DNA of 64,000 bases, taken from NCBI GenBank assembly GCA_016234685.1, contig JACRAT010000026.1:90289-154288 (forward strand), in the 5' to 3' direction. Within the stretch, counting starts at the first letter, position 1. Each line of letters starts with the position of its first letter. Positions 24,578 to 34,478 of the stretch are shown here, in pieces. The notes under the pieces were generated by a model. It ran no database searches. It worked only from the letters and a program-made list of their open reading frames with translations, and was not told where the DNA came from. Both the position numbers and the translations under genes were made by a program. The stretch is from Nitrosomonadales bacterium. Lineage in GTDB: Bacteria; Pseudomonadota; Gammaproteobacteria; Burkholderiales; Gallionellaceae.

Positions 24578-27500
24578 TCAGGCAGCAACCGCTGCCGTAG
24601 TGTAATTGGCGATGTGTACCAGCAGGTCTTCTTCCTGGAACGGCTTGCCCAGATAATGGTTCACACCGAGCTGCATCGCGTGATCGCGGTGCTTGTCCGC
24701 TGTCCGCGAGGTAATCATGATGATAGGCAGTTCGCGGGTCTTAGCGTCGCGGCGCAACTGCTTGGTCAACTCGAAGCCATCCATACGCGGCATTTCGATG
24801 TCCAGCAGCATGACGTTCGGCATCGCCCCGGCGGCAAGTTGCTCCAGTGCATCCACCCCATCCTTGGCGGTAATCACCTGATAACCGGCACGCATCAGGA
24901 AACGGGTGGTGATCTTGCGCACGGTGAGCGAATCATCCACCACCATGACGATCGGTTGCAGTTTCTGCGGCTCGACCACCACCGGCTTGACCACCTTGCG
25001 TATCGTCAGGTTGCGCTGCGCCAGTTGCGGCGGATTCAGAATCAGCGCGATCTGGCCGTTACCCAACAGTGTCGCTCCGGCGATACCTTGCATCCGGGCC
25101 AACTGCGGGCCGATGTTCTTCACCACGACTTCCTGCTTACCCGCCATACTGTCCACGTGCAGTGCGATACGCAGATCGCCGCTACGCAACAGCAGGATAG
25201 GCGTGTGCGGACGCACCTCAGGCACACGATCATAGTCGCCCAAAAGGTGTGGCAGATAGTGCAACGGATAGGTGCGGCCCATCCACTCCACACTACGCTG
25301 CGCGTAGATGGCTTCCAGCGCACCAGTACGGTGTTGCTGAACCTGCTCCACCATGGTGGACGGGATCGCATACAGATCGTCGCCGGAATGCACCATCACC
25401 GACTGCATCACCGCCAGAGTCAACGGCAAGTGGATGGTGAAACGCGTACCTTTGCCGGGTTCGGTGGTGACGCTGATCTGACCGCCCAAGGCGATCACCT
25501 CACTGCGCACCACGTCCATGCCCACACCTCGACCGGCGACTTCCGTCACGGTCTCGGCGGTAGACAGGCCCGAAGCAAAGATCAACTGGATGATCTGGTC
25601 GTCAGCGACCTGTTCGCCCGGCTGCACCAAGCCGAGTTCCAAGCCCTTGCGGCGCAGACGTGCCATATCCAAGCCCGCACCGTCATCGCTGAATTCGAAC
25701 ACCACTTCGTTGCTTTCCTGACGCAACGAAAGACGAATATCGCCGAGAGGCGGTTTGCCGCCCAGATCACGCGCTTCGGGAGACTCCAGACCATGCACCA
25801 TCGAGTTACGCAGCAAGTGCTCGAACGGCGCGGTCATCTTTTCAAGCATGGAACGGTCAAGCTCCAACTCCGTACCGCTCAGTTCCAAGTTGGCCTTTTT
25901 GCCCAGCTCCTTGCCGGTCTGACGCACGATGCGATAGAGACGTTCGGAGATGCTGGCGAACGGAACCATGCGGATCGACATCAGACCTTCTTGCAGTTCT
26001 CGGTTCATGTGGGCTTGCGCCGTCAGCGCGCCAGCGGTCTCGTCCAGATTCTTCAGCAGCGTCTGTTGTACGGTTTGAACGTCATGCACGCTTTCGTTCA
26101 TGAAGCGCGTCAGTTCTTGGAAGCGGGTGAAGCGGTCGAACTCCAGCGGATCGAACTTCTCGGCGGTATCCTCGGACAAGGACACCCGCGCCTGCATCTG
26201 GCTTTCCGCTTGGATCTCGATCTCGCGCAGCTGCTTACGCAGACGATTCACACTTTCTGTCAGTTCCAGCAGGCCGTTCTTGAACGTGCGCAACTCAGCT
26301 TCGATGTGCGAACGGGTCACCCCGATTTCGCCAGCCTCGTTCACCAGACGGTCGACGATGTCCGAACGCACACGCAGCATATTGGTGAGTGCGGCACGCT
26401 CCGCGCCGATCTCCAACAAAGGCTGCTGCACACCTGCGGCCTGGGTCTCTTCGGCCTCGCCCTTCTCTCCGGCAACTTCTTGCAGCGGGTTCTTGTATTC
26501 GCCGCTACGCAACTGCTCCAGCAGAACGCCAAGGTAATCGAAGTAGTCTTCCAGTTCGTCCCAGAACGCTGCGGTCTGTCCGCCGTGAGCCTCATCGGAC
26601 ATCACGCGGTCTTCCATCTTGTGCGTCAGTTCGCCGATACGCATCGCACCGGCCATCCGCGCGCCGCCCTTGATGGTATGCAGGGTTCGACGCAGATTGC
26701 GGGCAAACTGCTCGGAATCCGGCTGCTCACGCCATGCGCGCAAACCGTTACCGATCTGCGGGAAGAGATCGTTGGATTCTTCAAGGAACACCGGCAGCAA
26801 CTGTTCATCCACGTCATCGCGGACTTCCAGCACGATCTGGTCAGGCGCAACGTGATCGGCCAAAGCAGCTGCGATCTCTTGCTCGATCAGCGGTGGAGCT
26901 TCAGCCACAGGCGCAGCTTCGACCTCCTGCTTGGCTTCCGGCGAAGTCGCGACAGGCGCAGCAGGTTCTTCAACGGCGACAGCGGGGAGCGCTTGCACTT
27001 GATCCGCTTGCAGGGCCTCGACGACATCGGCACGATCTTCCGGCGTTTGTTTGCCGCTGACCGCTTGCGTCATCTCGTCCAGCGCACCAACACAGCGTTC
27101 GAGCAAAGCCAGTTGTGCATCGCTCAGCGTCAGCGGCAAATCTATGCGGGCTTGCAGCCATTGCTCCAGCGCGTAGGAAAGATCGGAGATGCTGGTGAAA
27201 CCTATCGTCCGATTGATCCCGGCCAGCGTATGGGCCGCGCGCATGAAATCGAAGTGGATGACCGACGGCACCGATACGCGCAACGCTTCCAGTTGTCGCC
27301 ACAAGGCGGCGATATGCTGGGCCGCCTCTTCGGTGGCGATGCCGAACATGGTCGCAGACAAAGTGACCGGACCGATCTTCACTTCCGTTGGCACGGCTGG
27401 CTCGGCGGCTTGCACCGGAGCAGGCGCTTCGACAGGCGATGCGACAACTTCTGGCACTGCCACCTTGGCCGGCGCATTCAGCACGGCATCAGGATCCAGA

Positions 27501-29602
27501 CCAGCTTCGACCTGATTCGCCAGACTCACCAACTCAGCAGCGTCGATCTCGGTGTCGCCGTGTACAGCCAGCTCACCGACCCAGTAATTGAAGGCAGCTT
27601 CGGCGCGAGCAATGAATGCCAGCAAACCGGGCGTCGCTGCTTTGCCTTCTTGCAGCCACTGATTCATCATCCGCTCGATGGCCCAAGCCACGTCGCCCAA
27701 TTCCTTCAGACCGACCATGCGACCGCTGCCCTTGAGGGTGTGGAAACCGCGACGAACGGTGACCAAAGGCTCAGGGCTATCGGGATGTTGATGGCTGATG
27801 TCCAGATTGGCGGAGATGGTCTCCAGCACTTCGCGGGCTTCTTCCAAGAAGATTTCGAGCAGCTCATTGATCGGTGCGCTGCTGGCTTTGCGCTCGGTTG
27901 CGGCAGGCGTGGCGACAGGTTTCTTCAAGCCTTTCAGCTCTTCCATCGCGGCATCGGTCAGATGCCCTTCGTGCTTGTGCCCGTTAGCCAGATTCTGCGC
28001 CACGCTCTGCAAGGCGCTCGAAGCAAAGGCTAGGGCTTGCATCTCGGCCTCTTGCGGCGCGCTGCGTTCACGCACCAAGCGGGAGAGTGCTTCGCGCAGA
28101 GCATCCAGCACGCGCAAGGCGCGCGGCAGCGAAAGCAGATGCAGACCGCCACGCACTTGGGCCAGCAAACGATCCAGCGGCAACAACTCGTCGTGCTTGT
28201 TCGGCTCGGCAAAGAAAGTGTTCAGGCCTTGCTCGACCAGTTGCAGATTGCTCAGCATCTCGTCGGCTAGGGGTGCCAGCGCACTTCTTTCCTCGGTTTG
28301 AGATTGCATCGTGACCAGCTCATCCAACTCATCGCTGTCGCCCGCCTCACTGCGCAAGGTCGCGCGGATGCGCTTGATAACGATCTCGGCCTGTTCTTGA
28401 TAACCGTGATCGAGGTTGGCATAGTGGTCGATGCCGTTTTGCAGCAACAACAACGCCATCGCCATATCCATCGCTATGCGCTGGATGCCGTCGATCTCGG
28501 CCTCGTCCACGATGGACTGGATCTGCTCACACAGATAGTGCAGCGTGTCCTGACCCAGCTGTTGCGAAAGCCCGCTCAACTTGGCGATCTGCTCGGCGAA
28601 CACACCACCAGCTGCCAAGTCCCCCTCGGCAGCGAACTTTTCCCAGCTAGATTCGACTTGGCGGAAAGCCACGCGCATCTCGGCCAGCACCTGACCGGTC
28701 TGCTCTTCCGGCATGGTGTTGGCCTTGGGCAGATAGACGTCCAGCGCGTAAGCCTGCTTGATCGCCTCGACGGTCTCGCTGACCGGCTGACTGCGGGCGA
28801 TCAGATAGAGCATCTCGGACAACACTTCCTTGACTTCACTCGCCGTTCCTTCGAACAACGACTTCATCTGTAGATCCATCCGGCCCAGCAGACGCTTGGC
28901 GTTCAACTCGGGCGGCAGACCGTCATGCAGCAGGCAATCCAGCAAGGCCGACGAGACCCACCAGAAAGCGCGCTGGTTATCCTGCGGTGCATAATCCAGC
29001 ACCTGACGCACAGCACTGCGCATGGTTTCCAGTGCGGCGGCGGGTTGATCGTTGCGCAGCCATTTCAGCAGCGCGTGCTGGTATTTGCCGCGTTCGCCGC
29101 GTATCAATTCGTTCGCCCCCTCGGGCGGAACCGACTCCAGCAACTCGGCGGGCAATTCGATGTTCAATGCGGGAAAGAACAGATCGGACTCGGCAGACTG
29201 TTCCAGCCCGCGCGCCTGACGCAACTCTTGGTAGCGATTGAATAGCTTGAGTGCCGCGTTATCCGCCCCATTCGCCAGCGAGTCGAGATAACGGGTCAAC
29301 GCCTTCAGCGCGCGGCCCACCACTTCGCCCTGCACCGGGGTGAAAGGCAGTGCACCATCGGCGAGTTCTTGCAGCAGATTCTCCAGCTCGCCGCTGAACA
29401 CCGCCAAGCCTTCCAGGCCGAACATACGCAACACACCGCGCACGCGATGCAACTCAGCCAGAGCTTTAAGCAGCAACCCATTGGCGCTGGCGGGCGCATT
29501 GAAATAGCCCTCCAAGTCCGCACTGACGGTCGCCAGTGTTGCATCCAGACTAGGCTTGATCGCCAGCAGTGGAACCAGATTCGATTGAGGAGACGATGCC
29601 AT
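24578..29602 (-). CDS. chpA: pilus chemosensory hybrid histidine kinase (ChpA/PilL)
   Basis: This is a kinase of about 1674 residues that controls type IV pilus motility. Order: N-terminal FimL-like/Hpt-like region; Hpt domain with GFHTLKGSGRMVGL in the middle; a third segment with AAHTLAGINRTIGF; another Hpt with TLHTIKGGARMAGAMRIG; CheA-type ATPase domain (HLLRNSMVHGLE N-box, DDGAGLD and GRGVGMDVV G-boxes); a CheW-like domain; and a C-terminal receiver (VDDSLTVRK, LLDIEMPRMDGF). The ATG at 29602 is chosen because it lies 10 bases after the pilJ stop. It has several phosphotransfer modules but fewer than the longest ChpA proteins. Confidence 0.95.
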   Translation of the reverse strand: MASSPQSNLVPLLAIKPSLDATLATVSADLEGYFNAPASANGLLLKALAELHRVRGVLRMFGLEGLAVFSGELENLLQELADGALPFTPVQGEVVGRALKALTRYLDSLANGADNAALKLFNRYQELRQARGLEQSAESDLFFPALNIELPAELLESVPPEGANELIRGERGKYQHALLKWLRNDQPAAALETMRSAVRQVLDYAPQDNQRAFWWVSSALLDCLLHDGLPPELNAKRLLGRMDLQMKSLFEGTASEVKEVLSEMLYLIARSQPVSETVEAIKQAYALDVYLPKANTMPEEQTGQVLAEMRVAFRQVESSWEKFAAEGDLAAGGVFAEQIAKLSGLSQQLGQDTLHYLCEQIQSIVDEAEIDGIQRIAMDMAMALLLLQNGIDHYANLDHGYQEQAEIVIKRIRATLRSEAGDSDELDELVTMQSQTEERSALAPLADEMLSNLQLVEQGLNTFFAEPNKHDELLPLDRLLAQVRGGLHLLSLPRALRVLDALREALSRLVRERSAPQEAEMQALAFASSALQSVAQNLANGHKHEGHLTDAAMEELKGLKKPVATPAATERKASSAPINELLEIFLEEAREVLETISANLDISHQHPDSPEPLVTVRRGFHTLKGSGRMVGLKELGDVAWAIERMMNQWLQEGKAATPGLLAFIARAEAAFNYWVGELAVHGDTEIDAAELVSLANQVEAGLDPDAVLNAPAKVAVPEVVASPVEAPAPVQAAEPAVPTEVKIGPVTLSATMFGIATEEAAQHIAALWRQLEALRVSVPSVIHFDFMRAAHTLAGINRTIGFTSISDLSYALEQWLQARIDLPLTLSDAQLALLERCVGALDEMTQAVSGKQTPEDRADVVEALQADQVQALPAVAVEEPAAPVATSPEAKQEVEAAPVAEAPPLIEQEIAAALADHVAPDQIVLEVRDDVDEQLLPVFLEESNDLFPQIGNGLRAWREQPDSEQFARNLRRTLHTIKGGARMAGAMRIGELTHKMEDRVMSDEAHGGQTAAFWDELEDYFDYLGVLLEQLRSGEYKNPLQEVAGEKGEAEETQAAGVQQPLLEIGAERAALTNMLRVRSDIVDRLVNEAGEIGVTRSHIEAELRTFKNGLLELTESVNRLRKQLREIEIQAESQMQARVSLSEDTAEKFDPLEFDRFTRFQELTRFMNESVHDVQTVQQTLLKNLDETAGALTAQAHMNRELQEGLMSIRMVPFASISERLYRIVRQTGKELGKKANLELSGTELELDRSMLEKMTAPFEHLLRNSMVHGLESPEARDLGGKPPLGDIRLSLRQESNEVVFEFSDDGAGLDMARLRRKGLELGLVQPGEQVADDQIIQLIFASGLSTAETVTEVAGRGVGMDVVRSEVIALGGQISVTTEPGKGTRFTIHLPLTLAVMQSVMVHSGDDLYAIPSTMVEQVQQHRTGALEAIYAQRSVEWMGRTYPLHYLPHLLGDYDRVPEVRPHTPILLLRSGDLRIALHVDSMAGKQEVVVKNIGPQLARMQGIAGATLLGNGQIALILNPPQLAQRNLTIRKVVKPVVVEPQKLQPIVMVVDDSLTVRKITTRFLMRAGYQVITAKDGVDALEQLAAGAMPNVMLLDIEMPRMDGFELTKQLRRDAKTRELPIIMITSRTADKHRDHAMQLGVNHYLGKPFQEEDLLVHIANYTTAAVAA

Positions 29603-29612
29603 GCTCTGCGAC

Positions 29613-31613
29613 CTAGAGTCGGAAGCCCGCCACCGATCCCCCCAAGTCAGCCGCAAGTGCAGACAACTGGGCGACCGACTTAGCGGTAAGTTCCGTACCT
29701 TCTGTGGTCTGTCCGGTGATCTTCAGAATGTCGGCCATGGCTGCGGCCACTTCCTGCACCATGTCCGTTTGCACTTGGGTGGACACCGAGATCGAGCTCA
29801 CCAGATTGGTCAGTTCCTGTGTTGCGGCTTCAATTTCAACCAGCACCTTACCGGCTTCATCGGACAGCTTCGCCCCTTCCACCACACCCTGCGTACTCTT
29901 TTCCATAGCGGCCACGGCCTCTTGGGTATCGCCCTGAATGGTCTTCACGATCACGCCGATCTGCTTGGTAGCTTCTGCGGAGCGTTCCGCCAGTCGCTGA
30001 ACTTCTTCCGCCACCACCGAGAAGCCCCGGCCCGCTTCACCGGCTGACGCCGCCTGAATAGCCGCGTTCAACGCCAGCACGTTGGTTTGTTCAGTAATGT
30101 CCGAGATCAGGTCCACGATTTCACCGATCTGTTGCGAGCTTTCGCCCAGACGCTTGATTCGCTTCGAGGTCTCTTGGATCTGCTCACGGATCGAGTCCAT
30201 ACCTGCGATGGAGTTCTGCACCGCCTGCGAGCCCTGCGTGGTCACCGACAAAGTGTGGTTCGCCACCTCGGCAGACTGAGCCGCCGAGGAGTCAACCTCC
30301 TGAATCGAGCGCGAGATCAACTCGACGGCCTCGCCGGCCATCTGGATCTCATCCGCCTGTTTCTTGGCGGCAGAGAGCAGTTGCGCGGAAACCGGTTGCG
30401 CTTCGCGGGTCGCAACAGCCACCTGCTCCGACGCCTCAGTGATTCGAGACACCAACTTCCGCAGCTCCTCGATCGTGTAGTTCACCGTATCGGCGATCGC
30501 CCCGGTGATCTCTTCCGACACCGTCGCTTGAATGGTCAAATCACCGTCCGCCAAGTCGCTCAGTTCGTTCATCAGCAGCAGTACCGCACTTTGGTTACGG
30601 CGGTTGGCCGATTCCGCTTCCGCCGCACGGCGACGCGATTCGTCCAAGTACACCTTACCCAAGAACAACACCATCAACAGCACCAGCACCGCAGACGCGA
30701 TCAAGGTGTAGGTCGTCCAGCGACCCTGCAAAGACTGTTGGTAGTTTGCATCCAGAGCCAGCGCCTGCTCCAACAGCAAGTCGGAATCTTCCACGATGTT
30801 GCGACCGGCCTTCTTCGAAGCAAACAGGTTTTGTGCCTGACTCACGATGGTTTCCACCGCCACCTGATAAGTACCAAACAGGTCTCGAATCTTGTCGGTC
30901 AACTCGCTTTGCGGAAAGCTGGCCAGCAACTCTTCGGCTTCCTGAGTATCGATACCGATGGCAGCCACCTGCTCGGTAGACACATCCACGCCCTGGAACG
31001 CACCCGCGTCTTTCGCCATACGTTCACCCAACAGCATGAAACGCACCGCACGTTCTTTTTGCGCACCGTCCGAGCGTGCCACCAGTTGCTCCGAAGCCGC
31101 CCGCAACTCTTCACCCACCAGCCCGAAAGCCTGCAAAGAACGCGCCACCGCCACCAGACCGATACGGCCCGCTTCCAAGGCATTCACATCCTCAATGGCT
31201 TTCGCGCCACTACCCAACAAGGGGGTCAGTGCATCGCGAGGCGCACCGGAAGTGGCCGGCAGATCGTCATCGCCCTTGTCCAGCAATGCCAACAGGCCCG
31301 CAAATTCGCCACGCGCGGCAGTCAGATTATCAAAGCCGGCCACGTTACCGCTCAATGCCTGCTCCGCCTGACCCGCCAGGCGTTGGCTCAACATCTGCAA
31401 TTTAACGGAGGCTTCCAGATAACGCGCGCCGTGTGCGGCTGCTCGATTATCGAGGTACATGGATGCCAGCGTGGTGAGCAGGAATACCATCAGCCCCGTT
31501 GTCAGGATTTGCAACTGACGGCCAGCAGGCAGCCCTCCGATCAACGGAACCTTGAAATCGCCCAGCTTACTTAGGCCTTGCCCGAGACCGGGTAATTTGA
31601 GTGCTTTTGCCAT
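29613..31613 (-). CDS. pilJ: pilus chemoreceptor
   Basis: This is a 666-residue methyl-accepting chemotaxis-type protein. An N-terminal cytoplasmic segment precedes helix 1 (about 36-53); a large periplasmic PilJ domain follows, then helix 2 (about 305-325), a HAMP-like region and the long cytoplasmic coiled coil with the hairpin tip [17 protein letters not shown]. It senses the surface or pilus state and feeds ChpA. The tip motif is preceded by [20 protein letters not shown], the family core. It ends 10 bases before chpA begins. Confidence 0.95.
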   Translation of the reverse strand: MAKALKLPGLGQGLSKLGDFKVPLIGGLPAGRQLQILTTGLMVFLLTTLASMYLDNRAAAHGARYLEASVKLQMLSQRLAGQAEQALSGNVAGFDNLTAARGEFAGLLALLDKGDDDLPATSGAPRDALTPLLGSGAKAIEDVNALEAGRIGLVAVARSLQAFGLVGEELRAASEQLVARSDGAQKERAVRFMLLGERMAKDAGAFQGVDVSTEQVAAIGIDTQEAEELLASFPQSELTDKIRDLFGTYQVAVETIVSQAQNLFASKKAGRNIVEDSDLLLEQALALDANYQQSLQGRWTTYTLIASAVLVLLMVLFLGKVYLDESRRRAAEAESANRRNQSAVLLLMNELSDLADGDLTIQATVSEEITGAIADTVNYTIEELRKLVSRITEASEQVAVATREAQPVSAQLLSAAKKQADEIQMAGEAVELISRSIQEVDSSAAQSAEVANHTLSVTTQGSQAVQNSIAGMDSIREQIQETSKRIKRLGESSQQIGEIVDLISDITEQTNVLALNAAIQAASAGEAGRGFSVVAEEVQRLAERSAEATKQIGVIVKTIQGDTQEAVAAMEKSTQGVVEGAKLSDEAGKVLVEIEAATQELTNLVSSISVSTQVQTDMVQEVAAAMADILKITGQTTEGTELTAKSVAQLSALAADLGGSVAGFRL

Positions 31614-31638
31614 TATTATTCCTTCCCTTGCTGAAGAC

Positions 31639-32133
31639 TTAAATTCCTACTTGCATAAAATCTGGACGCTCAAGCAACTGGCTCATATTGAGTTTGCGCC
31701 ATGCCTGCCCCTGATCGTCGGTATAGACCAACTGCCCATTCTCTTCTTGCTTCTTCCAGTCGCGCGTATTGCGCAAACCCAAGACCCGCGTCACCACCAG
31801 ACCAGTACTGAAACCGTAGCGCGGCGAGATCAGCAACACCCGGCTAGATCCGCCCCGCTCGGTTCCGCCGCCACCCTCGAATTCGCCGAGATCGACCAAA
31901 CTGTACAAGTTCCCCCGCACGTTCGCCAGCCCCCAGTACCAACTGTGCGTCAGCGCAACGGGCGCGAGAATGGGAACGGGAAGTACTTCGCTGATGTCGG
32001 CCATGTCGACCAGCCAGAACGCGTCGCCCACCTGCACGCCCAGCGTCGAGGCGCGCTCACCGGCCTTGGCACTCGCTTGCAGGCGGTCAATTACGTTCTG
32101 CTGGAATTCCCGCAGGTTGAGACGCTTGGACAT
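31639..32133 (-). CDS. pilI: CheW-like coupling protein
   Basis: This is a 164-residue protein with a single CheW domain. It links PilJ to ChpA. Supporting marks are [24 protein letters not shown] and [21 protein letters not shown], which are the PilI form of the CheW domain. It starts 3 bases after pilH ends and lies 25 bases before pilJ. Normal length for PilI. Confidence 0.93.
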   Translation of the reverse strand: MSKRLNLREFQQNVIDRLQASAKAGERASTLGVQVGDAFWLVDMADISEVLPVPILAPVALTHSWYWGLANVRGNLYSLVDLGEFEGGGGTERGGSSRVLLISPRYGFSTGLVVTRVLGLRNTRDWKKQEENGQLVYTDDQGQAWRKLNMSQLLERPDFMQVGI

Positions 32134-32136
32134 GGA

Positions 32137-32502
32137 TTAGCCCAGTGCTGCGATCTTGCTTAGCAGATCTGCGCCGTTGACGGGCTTGACCAGATAATCC
32201 TTAGCGCCTTGACGCATCCCCCACACCTTGTCGGTCTCCTGCCCCTTGGTGGTGCAGATGATGACGGGGATATGCTTGGTTTCGTCGTCATGGGTGATGG
32301 CACGGGTCGCCTGAAAGCCGTTCAGGCCGGGCATCACCACATCCATCAGCACCAGATCAGGCTTGTCGGCCTTGGCTTTCTTCACCCCGGATTCGCCATC
32401 TTCAGCGAAGCTGACGTCGAACCCTTGCCCGGTCAGAATCTCGCCCATGAAATGGCGCTCAGTTGCGGAATCATCCACGATCAGAATTTTCTTGATTGGC
32501 AT
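32137..32502 (-). CDS. pilH: pilus response regulator PilH
   Basis: This is a 121-residue stand-alone receiver domain. Acidic pocket D10/D11, phospho-acceptor D54 in LVLMDVVMPGLNGF, conserved T and K in CTTKG and YLVKPVN are all present. In known Pil-Chp systems PilH helps reset or oppose PilG. It lies between pilG and pilI. Confidence 0.93.
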   Translation of the reverse strand: MPIKKILIVDDSATERHFMGEILTGQGFDVSFAEDGESGVKKAKADKPDLVLMDVVMPGLNGFQATRAITHDDETKHIPVIICTTKGQETDKVWGMRQGAKDYLVKPVNGADLLSKIAALG

Positions 32503-32516
32503 AGCGAATATCTTTC

Positions 32517-32912
32517 CTATTGTTGCGATTGAGTATGGTTAATAACGGCTTCGATCAATGTTTCCTTGCTGAAAGGCTTAATCAGATAGAGATCCGCCCC
32601 GACCAACTTGCCGCGCGCACGATCAAACAAACTATCCTTGCTGGTCAACATGACGACGGGGGTCTTCTTGAACTGCGGGTGACTTTTAATCAGTGCGCAG
32701 GTCTGATAACCATCTAGTCGCGGCATCATGACATCCACAAAAACGATGTGCGGATTGGTATCAACCACTTTGGAAAGACCATCGAATCCGTCTTCCGCCA
32801 AGGCCACTTGGCCGCCCGCCCGAGACAGGAAAATCTCGCCGCTCCGACGTATGGTGTTGCTGTCATCGATCAGCACCACCCGGACGCCAGTTAAGGGTGA
32901 ACTTTCACTCAC
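32517..32912 (-). CDS. pilG: pilus response regulator PilG
   Basis: This is a 131-residue stand-alone receiver domain; acidic residues D16/D17, phospho-acceptor D60 in VFVDVMMPRLDGYQ, and the conserved K in LIKPFSKETL. PilG is the main output of ChpA, promoting pilus extension. The start is GTG at 32912 with a strong GGAGGG ribosome site upstream. First gene of the leftward operon pilG-H-I-J-chpA, with its promoter presumably in the 108-bp gap after trkH. Confidence 0.93.
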   Translation of the reverse strand: MSESSPLTGVRVVLIDDSNTIRRSGEIFLSRAGGQVALAEDGFDGLSKVVDTNPHIVFVDVMMPRLDGYQTCALIKSHPQFKKTPVVMLTSKDSLFDRARGKLVGADLYLIKPFSKETLIEAVINHTQSQQ

Positions 32913-33020
32913 GTGCTGCCCTCCGCTTCATAGTTTTTGCCTTCGACAGGGTAAACAGGGATTTACCGCTCATTTTGGACGCCGAACAATAACTCAATTT
33001 TCTGGCCTTGTGTACAGTTT

Positions 33021-34478
33021 TTATCTACGCCAGAAGGCTGGCGTGAACACGATAATCAGGGTAAATATCTCCAGCCGCCCCGCCAGCATGGCCAAGGTAC
33101 AGATCCACGTCTGAAAGTCGCTCAGCCCGGAATAATTGCTGGCGGGCCCGACACTTCCCAAGCCCGGCCCACAGTTATTGATGGAAGCCAACACCGCCGT
33201 GAAGGCCGAGATAAAGTCCATCCCACTGATAAGCAACACGAAGACGAAGCTGGCGATAATCACAAAATACAGGAAGATAAAGCCCAGCACCGAAACCACA
33301 ATGTTGTCGGGAATAACCTGCCCACCGATCTTCATGGGATTGACCACGCTGGGATGGAGCAATTTGAGCAGCTCGCGCCCCGCCTGTTTGACCAGAATCA
33401 GCGTGCGTATCATCTTGATGCCGCCGCCAGTCGAGCCAGAGCACGCCACGATGGCGGTGAGCAACATCATCCACAGCGGGGCGAAGATCGGCCATTGCGC
33501 GTAATCGACGCTGGCATAACCGGAACTGGTGGCGATGGAAACCAGATTGAAGCTGGCATGGCGCAACGCCGTCCAGAACGAGGGATACACGCCCTGCCAC
33601 CAAAGGAATACGGCGATCCCAAGACAGCTCAGCAGGATCAAACCGATAGAGGCCTTCGCCTCCGTATCGCGCAGATACACACCGAAGGTGCGCCCGCGCC
33701 AAGCCATAAAATGCGTGGCGAAGTTGATGACCGCGACCAGCATGAACACGATGAGGATGAATTCGATCAGAGGAGAATCGAAATAGCCCACGCTGGCATC
33801 GTGCGTCGAGAAACCACCCAAGCCCATCGCCGAAAAAGCATGGCAAATCGCATCCAGCCAAGTCATTCCTGCCAGCTTGAGTATAGCGATGCAAACCAAG
33901 GTGATGGCGACATACACCACCCACAGATTGCGCGCGGTATCAGCGATGCGCGGAGTCAATGCGGCATCCTTCATCGGGCCAGGCGTCTCCGCCTTGTACA
34001 ACTGACGACCGCCCACACCCAGCAGCGGCAGAATGGCGACAACCAGCACGATGATGCCCAAGCCGCCCAGCCAGTTCAGCTCGTGCCGCCAGATATTCAG
34101 CGCCGGAGGCAGATTGTCCAGCCCGACCAGCACGGTAGCGCCCGTGGTAGTGATGCCTGACATAGCCTCGAAATATGCGTCGGTGAAGGACAAGCCGTCG
34201 ATCACCAGCAACAGCGGCAGGGTCGCCACGGCGGGCATCGCCGTCCACATGCCGATCACCAGCAGATAGCCGTGACGGATGGATAGCTCGGCCTTGAAGC
34301 GCCGCGTCAGCCCCCACATCAGCGTGCCGGTGATCGCAGTCATCCCCATCGCCAGCACGAAGTCGATCAGCGTGCCGTCATTGTAGATATACGAGGCGAC
34401 CACCGGCATCAAATAAGCCAGACTGAACGAGACCAGCATCAGCCCCAGTGCGTTGAAGACCGTGAATACGCGATGCAT
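33021..34478 (-). CDS. trkH: TrkH family potassium uptake membrane subunit
   Basis: This is a 485-residue polytopic membrane protein with the four M1-P-M2 repeats of the TrkH/KtrB family; the selectivity loops are visible as SGITTTGATVL, MGLGGFSTHDAS, ATSSGYASVD and NNCGPGLG. It forms the K+ channel-like pore and is gated by the cytosolic TrkA. Length is normal and the C-terminus (FWRR) is intact. The gene begins immediately after the trkA stop codon. Confidence 0.95.
   Translation of the reverse strand: MHRVFTVFNALGLMLVSFSLAYLMPVVASYIYNDGTLIDFVLAMGMTAITGTLMWGLTRRFKAELSIRHGYLLVIGMWTAMPAVATLPLLLVIDGLSFTDAYFEAMSGITTTGATVLVGLDNLPPALNIWRHELNWLGGLGIIVLVVAILPLLGVGGRQLYKAETPGPMKDAALTPRIADTARNLWVVYVAITLVCIAILKLAGMTWLDAICHAFSAMGLGGFSTHDASVGYFDSPLIEFILIVFMLVAVINFATHFMAWRGRTFGVYLRDTEAKASIGLILLSCLGIAVFLWWQGVYPSFWTALRHASFNLVSIATSSGYASVDYAQWPIFAPLWMMLLTAIVACSGSTGGGIKMIRTLILVKQAGRELLKLLHPSVVNPMKIGGQVIPDNIVVSVLGFIFLYFVIIASFVFVLLISGMDFISAFTAVLASINNCGPGLGSVGPASNYSGLSDFQTWICTLAMLAGRLEIFTLIIVFTPAFWRR

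Noticed and set aside
24554..28033. Very long open frame (about 1159 codons) on the plus strand, antisense to chpA
   Set aside because: It is the mirror of a highly GC-biased codon pattern; the product is His/Gln/Arg-rich without domains, and chpA on the other strand has complete kinase and Hpt motifs.
30087..31574. Open frame of about 495 codons antisense to pilJ
   Set aside because: Same shadow effect; composition is rich in Arg, Gln and His with no recognisable motif, while pilJ is a convincing receptor.
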